64,000 nt of DNA from Pedobacter steynii (lineage in GTDB: Bacteria; Bacteroidota; Bacteroidia; Sphingobacteriales; Sphingobacteriaceae), in NCBI RefSeq assembly GCF_900103665.1, contig NZ_FNGY01000004.1, positions 1-64,000 on the forward strand, written 5' to 3'. Numbering within the stretch: position 1 is the stretch's first letter; each line of letters opens with the position of its first letter. The position numbers were made by a program, and so were the translations under genes. The notes under the pieces are model-generated. The model saw only the letters and a program-made list of their open reading frames with translations, had not been told where the DNA came from and ran no database searches. Below are positions 53,371 through 63,071 of the stretch, in pieces.

Positions 53371-54246
53371 TTACCGCTTAACCCATCCAGAACCATTCCA
53401 TGTATATGTGCCTTCTTTAAGTCTACTTATATCATTGAAAAAGGTAAAGATGCTATGAGCAGCTTCATTTGGATCTTCTCTATAATAGTCAACCCCCTTT
53501 TCCCTTTCATTGGCGAGCCAACCATAACCATCTGAATCTTTACGGCCTTTCTTTTCGACATGAGCAAACTGTTGTGTGTAAATATTTGGATCTACGGTTA
53601 AACTCTCACCTTGATAGGGATCAAAGTCTGCTACAAGTGTAATCTTTATTTGAGCTTGTTGTTCTTCAGGAAGTGACTTAATGTATTTTTTTAGTGCTTT
53701 AACATAACCTTTTCCATATGCTGCGCCCATACTATGAGTAACAACTTTAATTGTTTCAATTATCTCACCCGATGCTTTATCTCTTGCTAAATTTTCGATC
53801 ACCGTTTCAGCGTCTTGCGATCCCTGTGCATATCCGTCACTTTTTCGTCCACCAGGAAGATTCACACTCAACATGGCATCACCTCCAATACCGAATTTAC
53901 CTCCAGCAGCCCCATCACGATAAATTGCATTACCATCTCTGAGTTGTTTCATAACAGCGCCATCAAAGGACAAGGCGCCCTTATTCCAATAGCCATTAGA
54001 CCCCTGCCAGCTGTAGTGATCGTTCTTTCTTTTGCGCCATCTTTGATATCCTGTAGCCCCATCACCAGAATGATTTCCATTAATAAATATTACGAGATTA
54101 CCATCTGGATCAATTGCATTAATTGGTCTATTAAGTGCGTAAATATATGGAGAGTGGTTAAAATACAATTCAGCTTTATTGTCAGTCCTTGTCCACCTTG
54201 CAATCACTGGATCATATAACCTTGCCCCATAATCAGACAGGTTCAC
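53371..54246 (-). CDS. Orphan RHS-tip cassette with alpha/beta-hydrolase-like toxin domain (copy A)
   Basis: 291 residues from a GTG start. Residues 1-50 are only the tip of an RHS core ([13 protein letters not shown] to AIDPDGN), with no signal peptide and no RHS repeats. The rest is a variable C-terminal domain with a lipase-like elbow [14 protein letters not shown] (T-H-S-M-G), then ITLVADFDP (candidate Asp) and [11 protein letters not shown] (candidate His). This is consistent with a Ser-Asp-His triad. It is about two-thirds identical by eye to the cassette at 54690. It follows the immunity-like gene at 54261 and precedes its own. Probably a silent toxin module available for recombination into the intact RHS gene. 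Confidence 0.75.
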   Translation of the reverse strand: MNLSDYGARLYDPVIARWTRTDNKAELYFNHSPYIYALNRPINAIDPDGNLVIFINGNHSGDGATGYQRWRKRKNDHYSWQGSNGYWNKGALSFDGAVMKQLRDGNAIYRDGAAGGKFGIGGDAMLSVNLPGGRKSDGYAQGSQDAETVIENLARDKASGEIIETIKVVTHSMGAAYGKGYVKALKKYIKSLPEEQQAQIKITLVADFDPYQGESLTVDPNIYTQQFAHVEKKGRKDSDGYGWLANEREKGVDYYREDPNEAAHSIFTFFNDISRLKEGTYTWNGSGWVKR

Positions 54247-54260
54247 TATGAAAGTGTATC

Positions 54261-54659
54261 TTAACTTTTGACTTCCTCAGGATGTAATAGATTAAAAATA
54301 TAAAAAGCAGTCATAATCAACACACCGGAAATAATTGATGATAAGGAATATGCTCTGTTAATAAATCCTATAAATCCACTTTTAAAAACATCGAATATTG
54401 GTAAACTATTAGAAAAAAACAGGAATGACAGCTCATATAGCACCATGTTGAATGCAAAAAAGATAATGCGGTTATTCCCTCTTATGCGTTTCTTCAGCAA
54501 ATAAAAAACAACAACCGAAATCAGAAACTGTATAAATACAGCGATCATTACAGTCATTGGTGCCATAGCTTTTTCCCCATCTCCATAGTTGCCTTTGGTG
54601 ACGTATATAATTGAAATAAGGATTGTAATAATGCATTGCAAAATAAACCAGATAATCAT
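54261..54659 (-). CDS. Four-helix membrane protein, likely immunity protein (second copy)
   Basis: 132 residues with four membrane helices: [58 protein letters not shown] and [20 protein letters not shown]. Homologous to the protein at 52931. It starts 30 bp after the orphan cassette at 54690-55556 and is therefore its presumed immunity protein. The next cassette begins 14 bp after its stop codon. Confidence 0.7.
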   Translation of the reverse strand: MIIWFILQCIITILISIIYVTKGNYGDGEKAMAPMTVMIAVFIQFLISVVVFYLLKKRIRGNNRIIFFAFNMVLYELSFLFFSNSLPIFDVFKSGFIGFINRAYSLSSIISGVLIMTAFYIFNLLHPEEVKS

Positions 54660-54689
54660 CTTAAATTATATTAATAGTAAACAAATATT

Positions 54690-55556
54690 CTATTTCTGCA
54701 GAATCCACTGATCCCCATCCCATTTGTATGAGCCTTCTTTCAATTTACTTATATCATTAAAAAAAGTACTAATACTATGCGCAGATTCCTTTTTATCCTC
54801 GTGATAGTAATCAACTCCACTTTGAATCTCATTGCCAAGCCAACCAAATTTATCAGAACTTTTCCGCCCTTTCCCATTTTTATGATTAAATTGTTGGGTA
54901 TATATATTTGGATCTGCCTCCATACTACCTGCAAAAAATGGATCGAAGTCTGCCACGAGAGTAATTTTTATTTGGGCTTGTTGCTCTTTAGGTAAACTAC
55001 GAATGTATTTTTTAAGTGCTCTAACATAACCCTTTCCGTATGCTCCTCCCATACTGTGAGTCACAATTTTGATAGTTTCAACTATTTCTCCCGATGTTTT
55101 ATCCCTCGCTAAATTTGCAATAATAGTTTCGGCATCTACTGTACCTTGATTATATCCACTTGAATTACGTCCTTCAGAAAAAAGAGCACCAAAATCATTA
55201 AGCCCCATCTTTCCGCCACCGGAGCCGTCTCTATATAAACTCTTATAGTCGTTCAATTGCTTCATCACAGCACCATCAAAAGAACCTTTCTCATTCCAAT
55301 ATGCATTGGACCCCCGAAAGCTATAATTTATATTTTTCCTTCTTCTCCAGCCTTCATAACCTGTAGCTCCTGATCCGAAATGATTTCCGTTAATAAATAT
55401 TACAACGTTACCGTCTGGATCTATCGCATTGATTGGTCTATTTAATGCATAAATGTAAGGCGAATGATTAAAATAAAACTCCGCCTTATTATCTGTTCTT
55501 GTCCAGCGCCCAATTACCGGATCATAGAGTCTTGCTCCGTAATCGTACTGTATACT
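54690..55556 (-). pseudogene. Orphan RHS-tip cassette with alpha/beta-hydrolase-like toxin domain (copy B), no start codon
   Basis: Open frame of 288 codons beginning directly after, and in frame with, the stop codon of the gene at 55557. It reads [18 protein letters not shown], then [23 protein letters not shown] and AIDPDGN, the RHS tip. Next comes a toxin domain with [23 protein letters not shown] and ESAHSISTFF matching copy A. The first usable start is a GTG at 55268, inside the toxin domain. It has no signal peptide or RHS repeats. I call it a displaced, probably silent module rather than an independent gene. Readthrough or recombination could express it. Confidence 0.75.
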
Positions 55557-55997
55557 TTAATCCAGCTTTTTAAGCCCCATCTTCATGTAGTACTTATTAT
55601 CCATCAAGTCCATCATTTCTGGATTACTTAATTCTATCTGCGATATTTTAACCCTAGATGTAAACTTAGCAGGAATTTCAGACAGCGCATTAGTATAAAT
55701 AATCAATGAGTCGGCAGTCTGCTTGTAAAACAGCGAGGTACTACTCACATCATAAATAAACATTGAAGAGCTATCAGGGTCAAACTTCAAATCAGAAGAT
55801 GTTGATATCGCGATAATCTCTTTATTTCCATCAATCCTCTTCTTCAAATATAATGTGTCCCTATGATTAGTAAACACAAGTTTATCCTCAGCATAGGAAG
55901 ACGTCTGAAAATCTGGCATTACGCTATACAGCCCCAGTAAAATAAATCCTCCCACCACTACTGAGGTAAAAAAAACAATTAATAATACCTTCTTCAT
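55557..55997 (-). CDS. Likely immunity protein of the intact RHS protein
   Basis: 146 residues with one N-terminal membrane helix or uncleaved signal (KKVLLIVFFTSVVVGGFILLGLYSV) and a periplasmic beta-rich domain (KLVFTNHRDTLYLKKRIDGNKEIIAIS). Its start codon directly abuts the stop codon of the RHS gene (55998), a spacing typical of toxin/immunity pairs. It is unrelated to the two four-helix proteins downstream, as expected if each partner matches a different toxin. Function inferred from position only. Confidence 0.6.
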   Translation of the reverse strand: MKKVLLIVFFTSVVVGGFILLGLYSVMPDFQTSSYAEDKLVFTNHRDTLYLKKRIDGNKEIIAISTSSDLKFDPDSSSMFIYDVSSTSLFYKQTADSLIIYTNALSEIPAKFTSRVKISQIELSNPEMMDLMDNKYYMKMGLKKLD

Positions 55998-58900
55998 TTA
56001 TTTACGATTAGAGTTCCAACCATTTAAAATCATTCTTCCAGAGTATTCTTCTTCACCATAGAAGGGAGCGGAACCAAATGAGGTACCAAACGTCACAATT
56101 CTCAAGGCATTCCAAAATGAATATTTTCTTTGCTGCAGCGCTCCAGCCAGTTTCATGTAAGTAATGCGGCTAATTCGTTGTCCTTGAATAGTGCCCGTCC
56201 GTCCATTTAATCCAGCCAAGTAGTTACCAGCAGATCTAGCTGAAGCATATTTACCATCCAACAATTTACCTGTCATCACCCCGTCTTCAGCCAGAAAATC
56301 AGCTTCCTTTATATCAAAACGACGGCGATTCCTGGACTGTTGTCCAGTTAAATAAAGGTCCTGCTCATTTGCCATATCATTATATGTATCTATTATCTTG
56401 TCCCATGATTCACCAAAACGAATTCTCCCGATCGGCTTTTTTTTAGCATCATTGGTTGTAAATTCATCCCAAAACTCAGTTTCCCCCATCTTTTGCCCTC
56501 CGGCAGAAGTAGACCGTTCATGCCTCTTATCAATATTGGCTTTAGTCGGGGCTTTCCCATCCTCATTGTTTTCATGTCTATATACACCCAAATCCCCGTC
56601 GTCATAAACTGCAATGACTTTACCGTTACGATCTGTATGAGTAGAAGCAAGATAGTTTGGACCATCTTCAACTCGCATTCCATCAGGATCAATAAATCTA
56701 ACTGGATTATTTAACGTATAATTATATGGCGACGTTACTGCGTACATTTCAGCCAACTGATCTACGACATTCCACCTTCCAATCACCGGATCATAGAACC
56801 TTGCCCCGTAATCATATTGCCCGCCTAATTCATCCTGGATTTCTTTTCCGTTATAAAGATATTTATTATTTAGTGAAGCCGGACTATTTGCTGATTTTCT
56901 TAGACCAAAAGCGTAATAATCATCGCTCTGGATACGCTCTAACCCTCCGGAAGGATTTTTATAAAACGTATACCTAACATTTCCAAGATGGTCCTTCAGA
57001 TTATATTCATAGCTGAAAGCACCGTTCGAATTATTTCTGACGATACCCTCTTCATGATGAATAATATCAATGACATTTCCATTATACTCAATTCCATCTA
57101 TATAGTTTCTTACTGTACCATTACTGGTTTTCTGCAACTTACGACCCGAAGCATCATAAGCATAAGTTACCTCAAGCCCGGTTTTGCTTAATGTAACAGG
57201 CAAATTAAGATGGTTATAGGTAATTCTCAGACCATTCCTGCCATCCAATTTCACATTTCCATTCACATCATACTCATACTTGCCTGTTGCAAGAGATGCC
57301 CCACTAATTTGATCCAAACGATTACCTAAATAACTATAATTACTCAGCCCTGCATCGTCTCTATTCAGGCTTAAGATGTTACCCATCACATCATAAGTTA
57401 ACACTTCTTTCATCCCTGCACTGTCAGCTTTTAAAAGTCTGTTTAGGAGATCGTAAGTATAGACGAACTTTTTAGTATAGTCAACTCCCGTTCCCCATCT
57501 TTGCCTTGCAATATTACCATTAAACTGAGGATTTGTTCCATCCTGATAAGTCAGTTCCATTCCAAATTGAGCTGAAGTACTCTTTTTTAACCAATTTCTT
57601 TCATTATAGGTATAGGTTGTATTTTGAAGGAAACTACCTCCCTTATTGGTACTATGCAAAGACTTTTCTTGTAGCTGTCCCAACTCATTATAATCCAGTT
57701 TACTCAGCATCACTTCGTTTAATGGATTTTCATTGATCAGTTCATAAGTTGCTCTTTTGCGTCCCATATGATCATATAAATAACGATTCGAAATCGTTGT
57801 CTTTACCCCGGCAACAGTATTTATTCTTACACTTTTCTCCAGCTCCCCTGCAAAATTGTAGCTATTGCTGATCACATCGTTACCATTCAAATGGTTTTCA
57901 CTTTTAGTTTGAACCAGTCTTCTATCAGTATCGTAATAATTCACAGTCAACAGCATAGTCCCGGTTCCAAGTACGGTAGTCCGGTTTCCGGTAAGCATAC
58001 CTTTGGTTCCTGCAGTACCTAATTGACTTAGACTCCCATCTGGTAAACCAAACGTATTATCCGGAAAACTATAGTCATCATAATAATTAATCGAATGGTA
58101 ATAGGTAATATTTGTTGGGAAGGCATTGTTGCTATATCCAATTCCTCCTGCTGTTCGGTTTTCCCAAAGTCTAGCAGCTCCATTAACTTTACTCTCCAAC
58201 AAAGACGCGTTTTCTGTAGAGATGCAGATACCTGTAAGGATCAGTCTACCCAAACCATCATACTTATTAAATAGCCATTTCCCTTCTGTTTTTTGAACCG
58301 AATCCTGACTGAGCACTAACTGATCAAGATTGTTGTACACCATAGATTCCCAACCTTTTCCTGGAATCTTCTTTCTGATCATCCTTTTTCTACCGTCATA
58401 GCGATAGCCAAAGATGTACTGATCGAATACCTCATTAACTTCCGAAAAATTGTTCTGACCAACTGCCGGAGGAATCACATAGCGTAGATTATTAAAATTA
58501 TCATATACATAATAGGTACTTACATCTCTGGCTTCAGTTTCCCAGCTCCTTTTTAAGATAAGGCGGCCTTCAAAATCTTTAAATTCCTCTATACTCCCCA
58601 CTTTTTGAGTTGCAGGCGTATTCTCATCTCTGGTGATTGTTTTACGCAGTCTATTCACCTCATATGTTTTCGTGCTTTCCGCACCTCCGGCCACCAATTG
58701 CCAAAATTTAACTTCACCCGCTAAATTAGTTCCATGGTCTATTTTTTTGGTATGCCCTTGACTAAGCTGCCAGGCAACCCCGGGTGCTCCCATTTCCATT
58801 ATCCGATTCAGAGGTGAGGCTTCAAATCTGGTTTCAGAAAAAGCAGCATTTTGGATAACTGGAATATCAATGGCACCTGCGGCGACAGGATCATTATAAA

Positions 58901-59438
58901 AACTAGTCTGATCAGCAATTGCTCCAGGTTTAAAGCTTCCATTGCTGGTTGTTAACGGAGCAGAATAAGAAAGGTATTTAAACCGTTCCCGGCCAAAATC
59001 ATCATAAGCCACAGGCTGTACTATATCTCTAAAAGTCGGGCTTCCCTGTACTGTATTAGCTTGTAGTCCTCTACCCAAACCATCAATATATTGAACAGTC
59101 TGGTTTACCTCACGCGTGTTTCTTGCTGAATCAATATTTCCCGGATTTACATCCGGCATCTTAAATAACCTTGTCCGCACATAATTCTGGTTTTTGGAAG
59201 GGAGCCATGCCGACAGGACACTTTCCATAAAATCAGGAGCTGTAAAAATATGAACTTCGCTATCTCTGGGAACGAAAAAACCATCTTTCAGGGTGACACT
59301 TTTAGTGGCACTGATAGTTTTTTCATTTTTATAAATATTTAACGTCTTATGTTCCTTGTTTTCCTGAGCAATTGATGAAACTATTGCCATTGGCAACAGG
59401 ATCAAATTAAGTAAAATTGTCTTTTTTATATTTAGCAT
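55998..59438 (-). CDS. Secreted RHS-repeat protein with variable C-terminal (toxin) domain, DUF6443 type
   Basis: 1,146 residues. Signal peptide 1-25 (LLPMAIVSSIAQ). A short beta region (SVTLKDGFFVPRDSEVHIF) precedes a DUF6443-like N-terminus (about 85-220, QTVQYIDGLGRGLQANTVQGSP). YD/RHS repeats follow. The RHS core ends YEYNLKDHLGNVRYTFYK, YNGKEIQDELGGQYDYGARFYDPVIGRW and FIDPDG (to residue 920). The last 226 residues are a distinct, charged C-terminus (YLASTHTDRNGK, DDGDLGVYRH, then SAGNYLAGLNGRTG and a basic tail). Such C-termini are usually toxins released from the RHS cage. It lies 39 bp after the SpvB-like gene and abuts an immunity-like gene. Confidence 0.88.
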   Translation of the reverse strand: MLNIKKTILLNLILLPMAIVSSIAQENKEHKTLNIYKNEKTISATKSVTLKDGFFVPRDSEVHIFTAPDFMESVLSAWLPSKNQNYVRTRLFKMPDVNPGNIDSARNTREVNQTVQYIDGLGRGLQANTVQGSPTFRDIVQPVAYDDFGRERFKYLSYSAPLTTSNGSFKPGAIADQTSFYNDPVAAGAIDIPVIQNAAFSETRFEASPLNRIMEMGAPGVAWQLSQGHTKKIDHGTNLAGEVKFWQLVAGGAESTKTYEVNRLRKTITRDENTPATQKVGSIEEFKDFEGRLILKRSWETEARDVSTYYVYDNFNNLRYVIPPAVGQNNFSEVNEVFDQYIFGYRYDGRKRMIRKKIPGKGWESMVYNNLDQLVLSQDSVQKTEGKWLFNKYDGLGRLILTGICISTENASLLESKVNGAARLWENRTAGGIGYSNNAFPTNITYYHSINYYDDYSFPDNTFGLPDGSLSQLGTAGTKGMLTGNRTTVLGTGTMLLTVNYYDTDRRLVQTKSENHLNGNDVISNSYNFAGELEKSVRINTVAGVKTTISNRYLYDHMGRKRATYELINENPLNEVMLSKLDYNELGQLQEKSLHSTNKGGSFLQNTTYTYNERNWLKKSTSAQFGMELTYQDGTNPQFNGNIARQRWGTGVDYTKKFVYTYDLLNRLLKADSAGMKEVLTYDVMGNILSLNRDDAGLSNYSYLGNRLDQISGASLATGKYEYDVNGNVKLDGRNGLRITYNHLNLPVTLSKTGLEVTYAYDASGRKLQKTSNGTVRNYIDGIEYNGNVIDIIHHEEGIVRNNSNGAFSYEYNLKDHLGNVRYTFYKNPSGGLERIQSDDYYAFGLRKSANSPASLNNKYLYNGKEIQDELGGQYDYGARFYDPVIGRWNVVDQLAEMYAVTSPYNYTLNNPVRFIDPDGMRVEDGPNYLASTHTDRNGKVIAVYDDGDLGVYRHENNEDGKAPTKANIDKRHERSTSAGGQKMGETEFWDEFTTNDAKKKPIGRIRFGESWDKIIDTYNDMANEQDLYLTGQQSRNRRRFDIKEADFLAEDGVMTGKLLDGKYASARSAGNYLAGLNGRTGTIQGQRISRITYMKLAGALQQRKYSFWNALRIVTFGTSFGSAPFYGEEEYSGRMILNGWNSNRK
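56676..56678 (-). other. Boundary of the RHS core and the variable C-terminal domain
   Basis: The core ends in FIDPDG at residue 920. The variable domain starts with Met921 (these bases). The orphan cassettes switch to their toxin domain at the same AIDPDG position. Confidence 0.7.
56780..56819 (-). repeat. RHS-tip repeat shared by four cassettes
   Basis: This 40-bp stretch encodes QYDYGARFYDPVI. It recurs at 55511-55550 and 54201-54240 (each 34 of 40 bases identical to this copy by hand alignment) and, shortened, at 52870-52909. All four are in the same orientation. Each of the three downstream copies lies just after an immunity gene. They are the likely sites of homologous exchange. Confidence 0.8.
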
Positions 59439-59477
59439 ACGAAAGCTTCTAGATTCCTTTAAAATTTTAATTTGGCA

Positions 59478-62400
59478 TTATTGGATAGCGCAGGGCTGAG
59501 CATTTGCCTCGCTGTAAACCTGGCTCGCTGTTCCATCAGAAAACTCATATTGATAGGTACAGATATAAGAATTACCTGAACCACTTGAAGAAAGATTCAC
59601 TCTTCTTCCTGTTTCGCAAAAACCGTTGATCAATTTCTTATCGGGTCCGCTGCAAAAGCACTCCCCATTTCTATTGGCATAATCCTGCCCTTTCAAATTT
59701 GTTTCTGCTATTGCTTTATCATTTGCTTCTTTTAAAGTTGCTCCCGTATAAGTTCCAGCTGGAACTACATAAATCACCCTTGACCCGGTACCTTCACCGC
59801 AGTTGTTTCTAAAAAACGGAGTTGACAGTAAAGCATTCTCGAATACAGGAATCTCTTCAGTACCTCTAAAATGATAGCTGTAATTTTTTATGATGTTCCA
59901 TTTGTCATCCCGAACATTGGCTAACCTTTTAAAGCTATCATACTCATAATAGGTTCTTTGATCTGAAACATCATTCTTACTGGTCATTCCCACGAAGGGA
60001 TCATACGTATAAGTAGTCATCTGAGCATCAGACGGATACAAACGCAGCTCATCTACAAATTGAATTCCGGTCAGCACGATACTAGTAGTTCCTGAAACAG
60101 TATGTTTATAAAAAGTCCAGCCTTTGACCGTAATTCCCTTTGCTACATCGTTAGTTACCGGCAAAGCGTTCACTGCATTAATGGTAGCCGCTCCGGTCCC
60201 CCCATCTTTTAACCAATAGGAAACAGTATAGACTATCGAACTATTTAATCCGGTTTTACTTATTCCATTTGTATTATTCAACTTATAACAAAACCTTCCG
60301 GTTGGAGAAGTCAAATCCGGAGTTCTGATCTGGCTTAAACCCGGGATGGTCCAGCCAGTTAAACTGTCTGTTTCAAATGAAGTATAAGCAATATCAGAAA
60401 GGCTGGCATTATTGACCTCAGAAATCGGATATTCCCGTTTATAGTCCCATAAGTAGGATTGCACAGGCCCATTTGACAGTGAGTAGCTTAAAAGATTCCC
60501 GGAATTATCATAGTCATGAAATGTCTTACGTATCTCAGGAGTCGGACTGGACAAACTTGAATAAATGTTTTTAGGCACATACACTCCTTTAAATGGTTTA
60601 TAAAAATCTGTTCCCTGTAATTCATACGTTCCGTCTGAAAAGGAAACCTTACGCTGAACAACAGGGGAACGAAAATAATTGTTATACATTTCCGTATACA
60701 CGCCTGTCGGGTCGGCAGTTGTCATATTCCCCGGATATTTATACTCGGTGGTAACGGTTTCTCCCTTACTATTCACCAGGAGGTTCTTCCACAGTAAATT
60801 CTCCGGGCTGTAGTAACTAAAATTTTGTTTGACAGCTGTAAGTGGATTGCCATTAGTGTCGAAATTTCTGACAGTAGTTTCCTCCAGATAGGGATAAAAA
60901 GTATAAGTCTTAAGGGCCGTCATCCTGGTAAAAGGATACCGCTCAACACCAGGTATCACATTTCTAACAATAGATTTTACAAATTCATCGTACCGGGATG
61001 GCGAACTGTTGTATTTATAATCAACTATTTCAACCGGAACACCTGCAGCATTATACGTTTCCTGAGAAGTTAAAAGCCCCCTTTCCAGTGCTCTTGAAAT
61101 AAATGGATCAATAATAGTCGTATTGTCGATATTGGTGAACATGTATTCTGGAGCCAGGTCGCCATAAGTATCATGGTTTTGATATTTACTCACTACTTTT
61201 CCTCCACCTTGAGTTTGTTCTGTTATCCTTGAATAAGTAATATGTGCTCCATTGGTATTGCCAAGCATATTTATATAATTCTCAGACTCCATGTCGTACT
61301 TTTGCTGATAATTAGCTGATTCTCTATAGTAAGATAAACTAATCCAGGTTGAAACTTTATAGTCAACGTGTGTACGTCCTGACGCTCTGTAAACAGGTAT
61401 TCCGGAAAGAATCCCGCTGGAAGTATTATTTTCATTCAGGTAAGAATACTCCTTCACAATTGGCGGATTTGTATTGGCTCCATCAGAAGAGGTAATTTTT
61501 CGGATCCTCAATCCGCCGGCAATGCCATTGGATGCCCTCAACTCAAATAACGGGAACTGGGTTGCAATTTTTGAATAGTCATGCCGCTCATATTCAAAGC
61601 TTGTTGTGCCTCCTGTTGGATAAGTAATTGAAGTCAGTATTTCAGCTTTCATCAGTACCGAATCCGCAGTCCGGTACCCATACATCAGATTAAAATCAAC
61701 GTCTCTATAGAGCTTGCCGTTATAGTACCCCCAATTATCTGCCTTTTTTGAGTTATATGCAGGAAGTTTTGTTTCGTTATAAAGGAAGGAATACTTATCT
61801 AATTTTCTATCGTCACTAAAGGCCAGAGATTTTAACTTTAAACGCTCAGTGTTGTTGTTGATATAATCAAACTTCACCGTTGTTTTATCGTTAATTTTTA
61901 TCTCATCCAATTTTGCCCAGAAATTTTTGTCCTCGATTACCATGCTGCCATCCATCCAATGAAGATTAGCACCTTGCATTAAGGCGTCGAAATAGCTTTT
62001 ATTGATTTCGTACTTGAGTTCATCAGATTTACTCATTGTAAATTGCACATCCAGCCCGTTTGAACCTTTTATGGACGACAAATACACCGGATGTTGAAGA
62101 ATCATATTCAAATTATCATTATGACCACAGCCGATACAAGGCCTGTTAACAGCGCCCTCGGTATAAACAAAAAGCTTTCTCACATAGTCATTTACAACAA
62201 TGGGATTCCCATCTCTTTTGTAGGTAAAATTGACCTTGGTAACTGGATTACTGGAAATCTCTGTTAAATACCATGCTGTTGGTACCGGATCTAAAAAACC
62301 ACGGACATTGCTATAGAAATCAATCGCATCAACATCACCTCCAAATATATATTTTCGCCCCTCTTCCGTCGTAATCACAAACTTGTAAAATGGATTGGTT

Positions 62401-63071
62401 GCGGTTTCATACAAATCTGAAGTTCCATTATAAAAATTCATTCTCAGATCCTGATATAATTCTGGTTCCACAGAGATTTGTTTTCCATCTTTAGATTTCA
62501 CTTTTATCTTCAGGTTGTTCAACTCATCACGGTAGAAATAAAAGCTTGCATTTACTCCAGGCGCATTGACCATAAACTCATCTGGTTCAGCGTCTAAAAA
62601 TCCTTTGTCATCTTGTGAATGGGTACCGTAAAATTTTTCAAACGAAGAAAATGACGCCCAATCATTTCCGGATAATTCTTTGGAGAGGTAGAAATGTCCA
62701 AACCATTGTCTGGTAAATCCAATGCCGCTTTGCCTTTGGACATCCGCTTTATCCAATTCGTCTTTAGCGCCATTTATGATCCTCGTAATACTTCCACCAC
62801 AAGACAAATTCCAGCCAAGACCAACCCAGGTTGGATGCTGCTCCGTTTTTATTCCGCTGGCATGATAAGTCAACTCAATTGGAACCTGAATATCTTTATT
62901 CACCACAGTATAAATAGGCACCGCAATTCTTGGCAGGCCATTAAATAGGTCAACCGGGACCTGACCATATTTACCAAGTTCCGCAGCATTTGGAGTAGGA
63001 AATGAGATCTGTCCTTTAGTAATGCTAAAAAAAAGCATCAGGGCAGTACACAATAACAGAGATTTTTTCAT
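59478..63071 (-). CDS. Large secreted SpvB/TcB-like protein with DUF5977-like C-terminus
   Basis: 1,197 residues. Signal peptide 1-20 (KKSLLLCTALMLFFSITKG). The N-terminus has the pattern PNAAELGKYGQVPVDLFNGLPRIAVPIYTV and YHASGIKTEQHPTWVGLGWNLSCGGSITRII, typical of the SpvB-like shells encoded before RHS proteins in Bacteroidota. YD-type repeats follow in the second half (YTYDPFVGMTSKNDVSDQRTYYEYDSFKRLANV). At about 1085-1140 lies a DUF5977-like segment (FRNNCGEGTGSRVIYVVPAGTYTG). A Cys-rich tail ends the protein. It probably forms a structural or surface partner of the RHS protein encoded 39 bp downstream. Confidence 0.85.
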   Translation of the reverse strand: MKKSLLLCTALMLFFSITKGQISFPTPNAAELGKYGQVPVDLFNGLPRIAVPIYTVVNKDIQVPIELTYHASGIKTEQHPTWVGLGWNLSCGGSITRIINGAKDELDKADVQRQSGIGFTRQWFGHFYLSKELSGNDWASFSSFEKFYGTHSQDDKGFLDAEPDEFMVNAPGVNASFYFYRDELNNLKIKVKSKDGKQISVEPELYQDLRMNFYNGTSDLYETATNPFYKFVITTEEGRKYIFGGDVDAIDFYSNVRGFLDPVPTAWYLTEISSNPVTKVNFTYKRDGNPIVVNDYVRKLFVYTEGAVNRPCIGCGHNDNLNMILQHPVYLSSIKGSNGLDVQFTMSKSDELKYEINKSYFDALMQGANLHWMDGSMVIEDKNFWAKLDEIKINDKTTVKFDYINNNTERLKLKSLAFSDDRKLDKYSFLYNETKLPAYNSKKADNWGYYNGKLYRDVDFNLMYGYRTADSVLMKAEILTSITYPTGGTTSFEYERHDYSKIATQFPLFELRASNGIAGGLRIRKITSSDGANTNPPIVKEYSYLNENNTSSGILSGIPVYRASGRTHVDYKVSTWISLSYYRESANYQQKYDMESENYINMLGNTNGAHITYSRITEQTQGGGKVVSKYQNHDTYGDLAPEYMFTNIDNTTIIDPFISRALERGLLTSQETYNAAGVPVEIVDYKYNSSPSRYDEFVKSIVRNVIPGVERYPFTRMTALKTYTFYPYLEETTVRNFDTNGNPLTAVKQNFSYYSPENLLWKNLLVNSKGETVTTEYKYPGNMTTADPTGVYTEMYNNYFRSPVVQRKVSFSDGTYELQGTDFYKPFKGVYVPKNIYSSLSSPTPEIRKTFHDYDNSGNLLSYSLSNGPVQSYLWDYKREYPISEVNNASLSDIAYTSFETDSLTGWTIPGLSQIRTPDLTSPTGRFCYKLNNTNGISKTGLNSSIVYTVSYWLKDGGTGAATINAVNALPVTNDVAKGITVKGWTFYKHTVSGTTSIVLTGIQFVDELRLYPSDAQMTTYTYDPFVGMTSKNDVSDQRTYYEYDSFKRLANVRDDKWNIIKNYSYHFRGTEEIPVFENALLSTPFFRNNCGEGTGSRVIYVVPAGTYTGATLKEANDKAIAETNLKGQDYANRNGECFCSGPDKKLINGFCETGRRVNLSSSGSGNSYICTYQYEFSDGTASQVYSEANAQPCAIQ

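Noticed and set aside
54690..55268. Treating the toxin copy B frame as a normal gene starting at GTG 55268
   Set aside because: The same frame continues 96 codons upstream with clear RHS-tip and toxin sequence homologous to copy A. A start at 55268 would cut into the toxin domain.
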